38,504 nucleotides of DNA from contig NW_006920428.1 of the NCBI RefSeq assembly GCF_000344685.1, forward strand, positions 536,124-574,627, in the 5' to 3' direction. Made by a program: the position numbers and the translations under genes. Below are positions 36,298-38,504 of the stretch, in pieces. Position 1 is the first letter of the stretch, and each line of letters starts with the position of its first letter. This stretch comes from Gloeophyllum trabeum ATCC 11539 (Eukaryota > Basidiomycota > Agaricomycetes > Gloeophyllales > Gloeophyllaceae). The notes under the pieces are model-generated. The model made no database searches. It saw nothing but the letters and a program-made list of their open reading frames with translations, and was not told where the DNA came from.

Positions 36298-36655
36298 ATG
36301 TCCTCCATCGCTGCATTGACGACTATCCCGAGTGATCCCAACGACCCAGCCATCAAGGTATGTCACCTTGGATCAAACCATTGGCATTGCAGCAGTCCAG
36401 GACTCACTGGAGCGTAGATAGCCTAGAAGCGTGGCCTGTGTGACATTGCTGGTGAGTCACGGCACGAGTATCAACTCAGCAACATGGGAGCTCTTGGAGA
36501 CCCACTTGAACGGAGATGACATCCTGACTCCGGAAGGGGTGGCATGGGTACTGGCAGAGACCACGGAGCATTGCTGTCTCCTCTCGCTGTCTGGGGATGC
36601 TGAGCAAGAGGCGTGGGGGCTGGAGAGCGGAGGTTATGTACGTCCAACGGTTAAG
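36298..36655 (+). CDS. Small repeat-family gene, copy R2 (uncharacterised)
   Basis: Unrecognised. An ATG at 36298 opens an exon of 20 codons (to 36357) with IPSDPNDPAIK before a gtatgt donor. A downstream frame ending at the TAG 36653-36655 reads LLETHLNGDDILTPEGVAWVLAETTEH and ends SGDAEQEAWGLESGGYVRPTVK. The same two blocks occur in copy R3 (PRDPDDPAVQ and ILTEEGGRWVLGE..GDAEREARRLEHRGYFRPF), so the coding sense is supported by comparison. The splice from exon 1 to the downstream frame is not resolved. It may be a gene carried by a mobile repeat or a decayed tandem family. No domain is recognised. Confidence 0.45.
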
Positions 36656-36759
36656 TAGACAATAACGGTAGTCTCAAGTCAGGGCGTAGTTTTATGGTGC
36701 GCACATGCTGCGCGATGCTGCAGATGACAAGGCCGTAATTTTACGGCGATGCAAGGACC
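36600..36759 (+). repeat. Dispersed repeat, copy R2 tail
   Basis: Aligns to 35500-35660. Contains the perfect 16-bp palindrome-like GCCGTAATTTTACGGC at 36732-36747. Confidence 0.8.
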
Positions 36760-36895
36760 GGCCCTTCAGGACAGCCAGCCAGCTATGCCGTAAGTGCACA
36801 GCATCACATGAGGCCAACGCATGGCCGCAGTAATATTTTATAAAGAGCGAGGCCTTGAGAAGAGAGACCAATTTACTTCTCAGCCAATTCTCCCC

Positions 36896-37466
36896 ATGGC
36901 TACCATGCCCAGAGACCCTGACGATCCAGCGGTGCAGGTGAGTTTCAATGCATACATATGTGCATGCTCTGTGATATCTTACTGATAGCCTGCCAGCTTG
37001 CGCATGGCAGAGGTCTCCGAGATGGAGTCAGTAAGTACGGATAGATATAGATATGGCACTTGCCTGGAAATAATGCTAATGCTTGCCACCAGCGGAACTG
37101 GAGGCTGAGGCCATCAAGTGCCACCTTGTGTGAGTGATGTTGGCGATGAGGTTGCCGGACCCGATCCCCCCGCGAGTCGTTCGAAGAGTATGGTCGGAGT
37201 TGGACACTCTGAGGTTCATGTGTGACGAGCGGATGCAGACGTGGCTGGAGAGAGTATTGGAATGGGCGCGGATGATCATTGACCACTTTGATGGAGTGAA
37301 CATCCTCACTGAGGAGGGAGGGAGGTGGGTGCTGGGTGAGATCATGGACCAGTGCCATGTAATGCTTCTGGCAGGTGATGCTGAGCGAGAAGCAAGACGT
37401 CTTGAGCATCGCGGCTACTTCAGGCCATTTCCAATTCCTGATATTCCTTTTTTACTTTTTTTTTAA
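36896..37466 (+). CDS. Small repeat-family gene, copy R3 (uncharacterised, tail replaced)
   Basis: Paralogue of R2. Exon 1 at 36896-36937 encodes MATMPRDPDDPAVQ before a gtgagt donor. Further possible short exons lie at 36989-37030 and from 37093. The main frame (from about 37137) reads LPDPIPPRVVRRVWSELD, WLERVLEWARMIIDHFDGVN, ILTEEGGRWVLGEIM and GDAEREARRLEHRGYFRPF. At the point where R2 continues into its conserved tail, R3 instead runs into AT-rich sequence of the mitochondrial-type polymerase fragment, with a frame stop at 37464-37466. The exact intron set is not resolved and no domain is recognised. Confidence 0.4.
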
Positions 37467-37780
37467 ATCATAGAAAAAATCTACATATTCACTAAATATT
37501 TCACCTTTTTCAAATAAATAACCTCTTTTTATTTTAAAAGTGTAACCATATTTAGCTGCATTATATAGTTCATCTGAAAAGTAATGATCAGTTCAATTAC
37601 CTATAGGTGAGATAGTTCTATAGCCTGTACCTACTTTTATTCTTGTTTGAAGTAATGGTATCTTAATATTCTCAGGACTAGTAACATCGACTTCAAAAAT
37701 ACCAAAAGGGAGATTGTCACTATTTTCTAAACCTAAATTTTTATTTTTATTTAGAGGGGTAGCTGTATGTACTTCCCATC
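37462..37780 (-). pseudogene. Fragment of mitochondrial-plasmid-type family B DNA polymerase
   Basis: On the minus strand, AT-rich sequence reads PFGIFEVDVTSPENIKIPLL, then GYRTISPIGN, then a TGA. Read as Trp, as in fungal mitochondria, the frame continues WTDHYFSDELYNAAKYGYTF, IKRGYLFEKGEIFSEYV and DFFYDLKKK before a TAA. This is the palm-adjacent region of organellar family B polymerases encoded by linear mitochondrial plasmids or their integrated copies. About 105 codons remain, without the catalytic YxDTDS or exonuclease motifs. Base composition is strongly AT against a GC-rich neighbourhood. The TGA codon and composition indicate transfer from mitochondria to the nucleus. It cannot be expressed as such by the nuclear code. 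Confidence 0.85.
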
Positions 37781-37831
37781 GCTCTGTGCCTGGACGCTGT
37801 ACTTGCCGTAGTTTTACGCTACCCATATGGA

Positions 37832-37859
37832 ACGGACGGTAGGCTGGCCTACCGTCCGT
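37832..37859. repeat. Perfect 13-bp-arm inverted repeat
   Basis: ACGGACGGTAGGC, a TG spacer, then GCCTACCGTCCGT: arms perfectly complementary. It starts right beside the 15-bp CTACCCATATGGAAC block (37819-37833). It could form a hairpin or be a fold-back scar of an insertion. Confidence 0.8.
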
Positions 37860-38504
37860 CGTGGGAAATACTTCCTTTTCGGCCCTTCTGACTATCTGGC
37901 AGGGGGTTTACGCACCTCCCAGTCAACATTGAAACACCCACCGAGACCCCCCTCCCCCCCTGCGGGCGCTTGTGTGCGGACGGCCTGCAACCCGCGACGG
38001 CGGGGGCTGGAATCGCTCCCCTCTCTCTGCTCTTTGTTGCAGCACCCTATTTCCACCCTTGTGAGCCTCTTTGCTTAGGCACCGCAGCCGCCAGACTGTC
38101 CCATTCAGCCTCCACCGATCTCCCTCGCCGGCACGGACATGGACAGTGGGGGCTGAAAGGGGTCAAATCTCTCCCCCGTTGCATGCGTCCCCCCTTCTGA
38201 AGATCCCTGAGTCTATCTCGGTAGGCACCCAACCCGCCAAACCCCATCGCTCGTGCTCCAGCGTGCTCCACCTGGGGCTCAGTGGGTCATGCAGGCTTGG
38301 AATTCACCGACAGACTCTGCATGTCTTGGACACACCCAAGGGCACCTCTGAAGTGAGGTTTGATCAGCCACCGCACCGTTCCCATGCCACAGTTGAGTTT
38401 CTACAGAATTACTATTATTCTGAGATTAACATCAGGAGGGATCGGACAGCTGGTGCTTAAGCCAGTACTCAGTCCGCTGGTGGTCAGGGAATGATTCTAC
38501 ACCC
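37860..38504. other. Right end of window, no supportable gene
   Basis: Pro/Ser/Arg-rich open frames exist on both strands (for example 38071-38460, plus) without recognisable domains. A gene or element extending beyond the window cannot be excluded. Confidence 0.4.

Overview
This is nuclear DNA from a filamentous basidiomycete, most likely a mushroom-forming agaricomycete. The evidence is short spliceosomal introns (mostly 49-78 nt, GT..AG with CTRAC-like branch points), GC-rich third codon positions, a local expansion of BTB/POZ genes, single-pass membrane proteins with Ser/Thr- or Gly/Asn-rich ectodomains, and a C2H2 regulator of a type common in these fungi. Gene models below were built by hand: open frames were joined across splice sites until phase and family conservation agreed.

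Layout. 1-1000 is AT-rich with a degraded tRNA-like relic. 1021-12672 is a cluster of five BTB/POZ paralogues: two intact (1021-2177 and 7681-8944), one intact except for a single frameshift (9662-10918), and two decayed pseudogenes (complement 2580-3798, and 11455-12672). A Ser/Thr-rich single-pass membrane protein (complement 4497-6240) lies inside the cluster. 13135-15731 (complement) is a coiled-coil, proline-rich protein. 16586-17738 is the ribosome biogenesis factor RPF2. 18070-19392 (complement) is a second membrane protein. 19922-21781 is the lariat debranching enzyme DBR1. 21782-27335 has no gene I can support but holds a diverged duplication. 27336-29512 is a C2H2 zinc-finger transcription factor. 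30561-33514 (complement) is an SRPK-type SR-protein kinase, convergent with it.

From about 34.2 kb the window is repeat territory. It has an 815-bp non-autonomous DNA transposon with perfect 34-bp inverted repeats and a 6-bp target duplication, a tRNA-like (SINE-like) relic, a broken fragment of an ARB1-type ABCF ATPase, three copies of an unnamed small coding repeat, a recurring palindromic GCCGTAA..TTACGGC motif, and an AT-rich fragment of a mitochondrial-plasmid-type family B DNA polymerase that reads through only if TGA is Trp.

Functional links. RPF2 (60S assembly), DBR1 (intron lariat turnover) and SRPK (SR-protein phosphorylation) are conserved RNA/ribosome housekeeping genes and give the syntenic backbone. 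The BTB cluster and the right-hand 4 kb are the fast-evolving parts. The most interesting signals are the conserved terminal intron at the stop codon in the BTB family, their cysteine pairs, the mitochondrial polymerase insert nested in a repeat, and the small uncharacterised repeat gene family.
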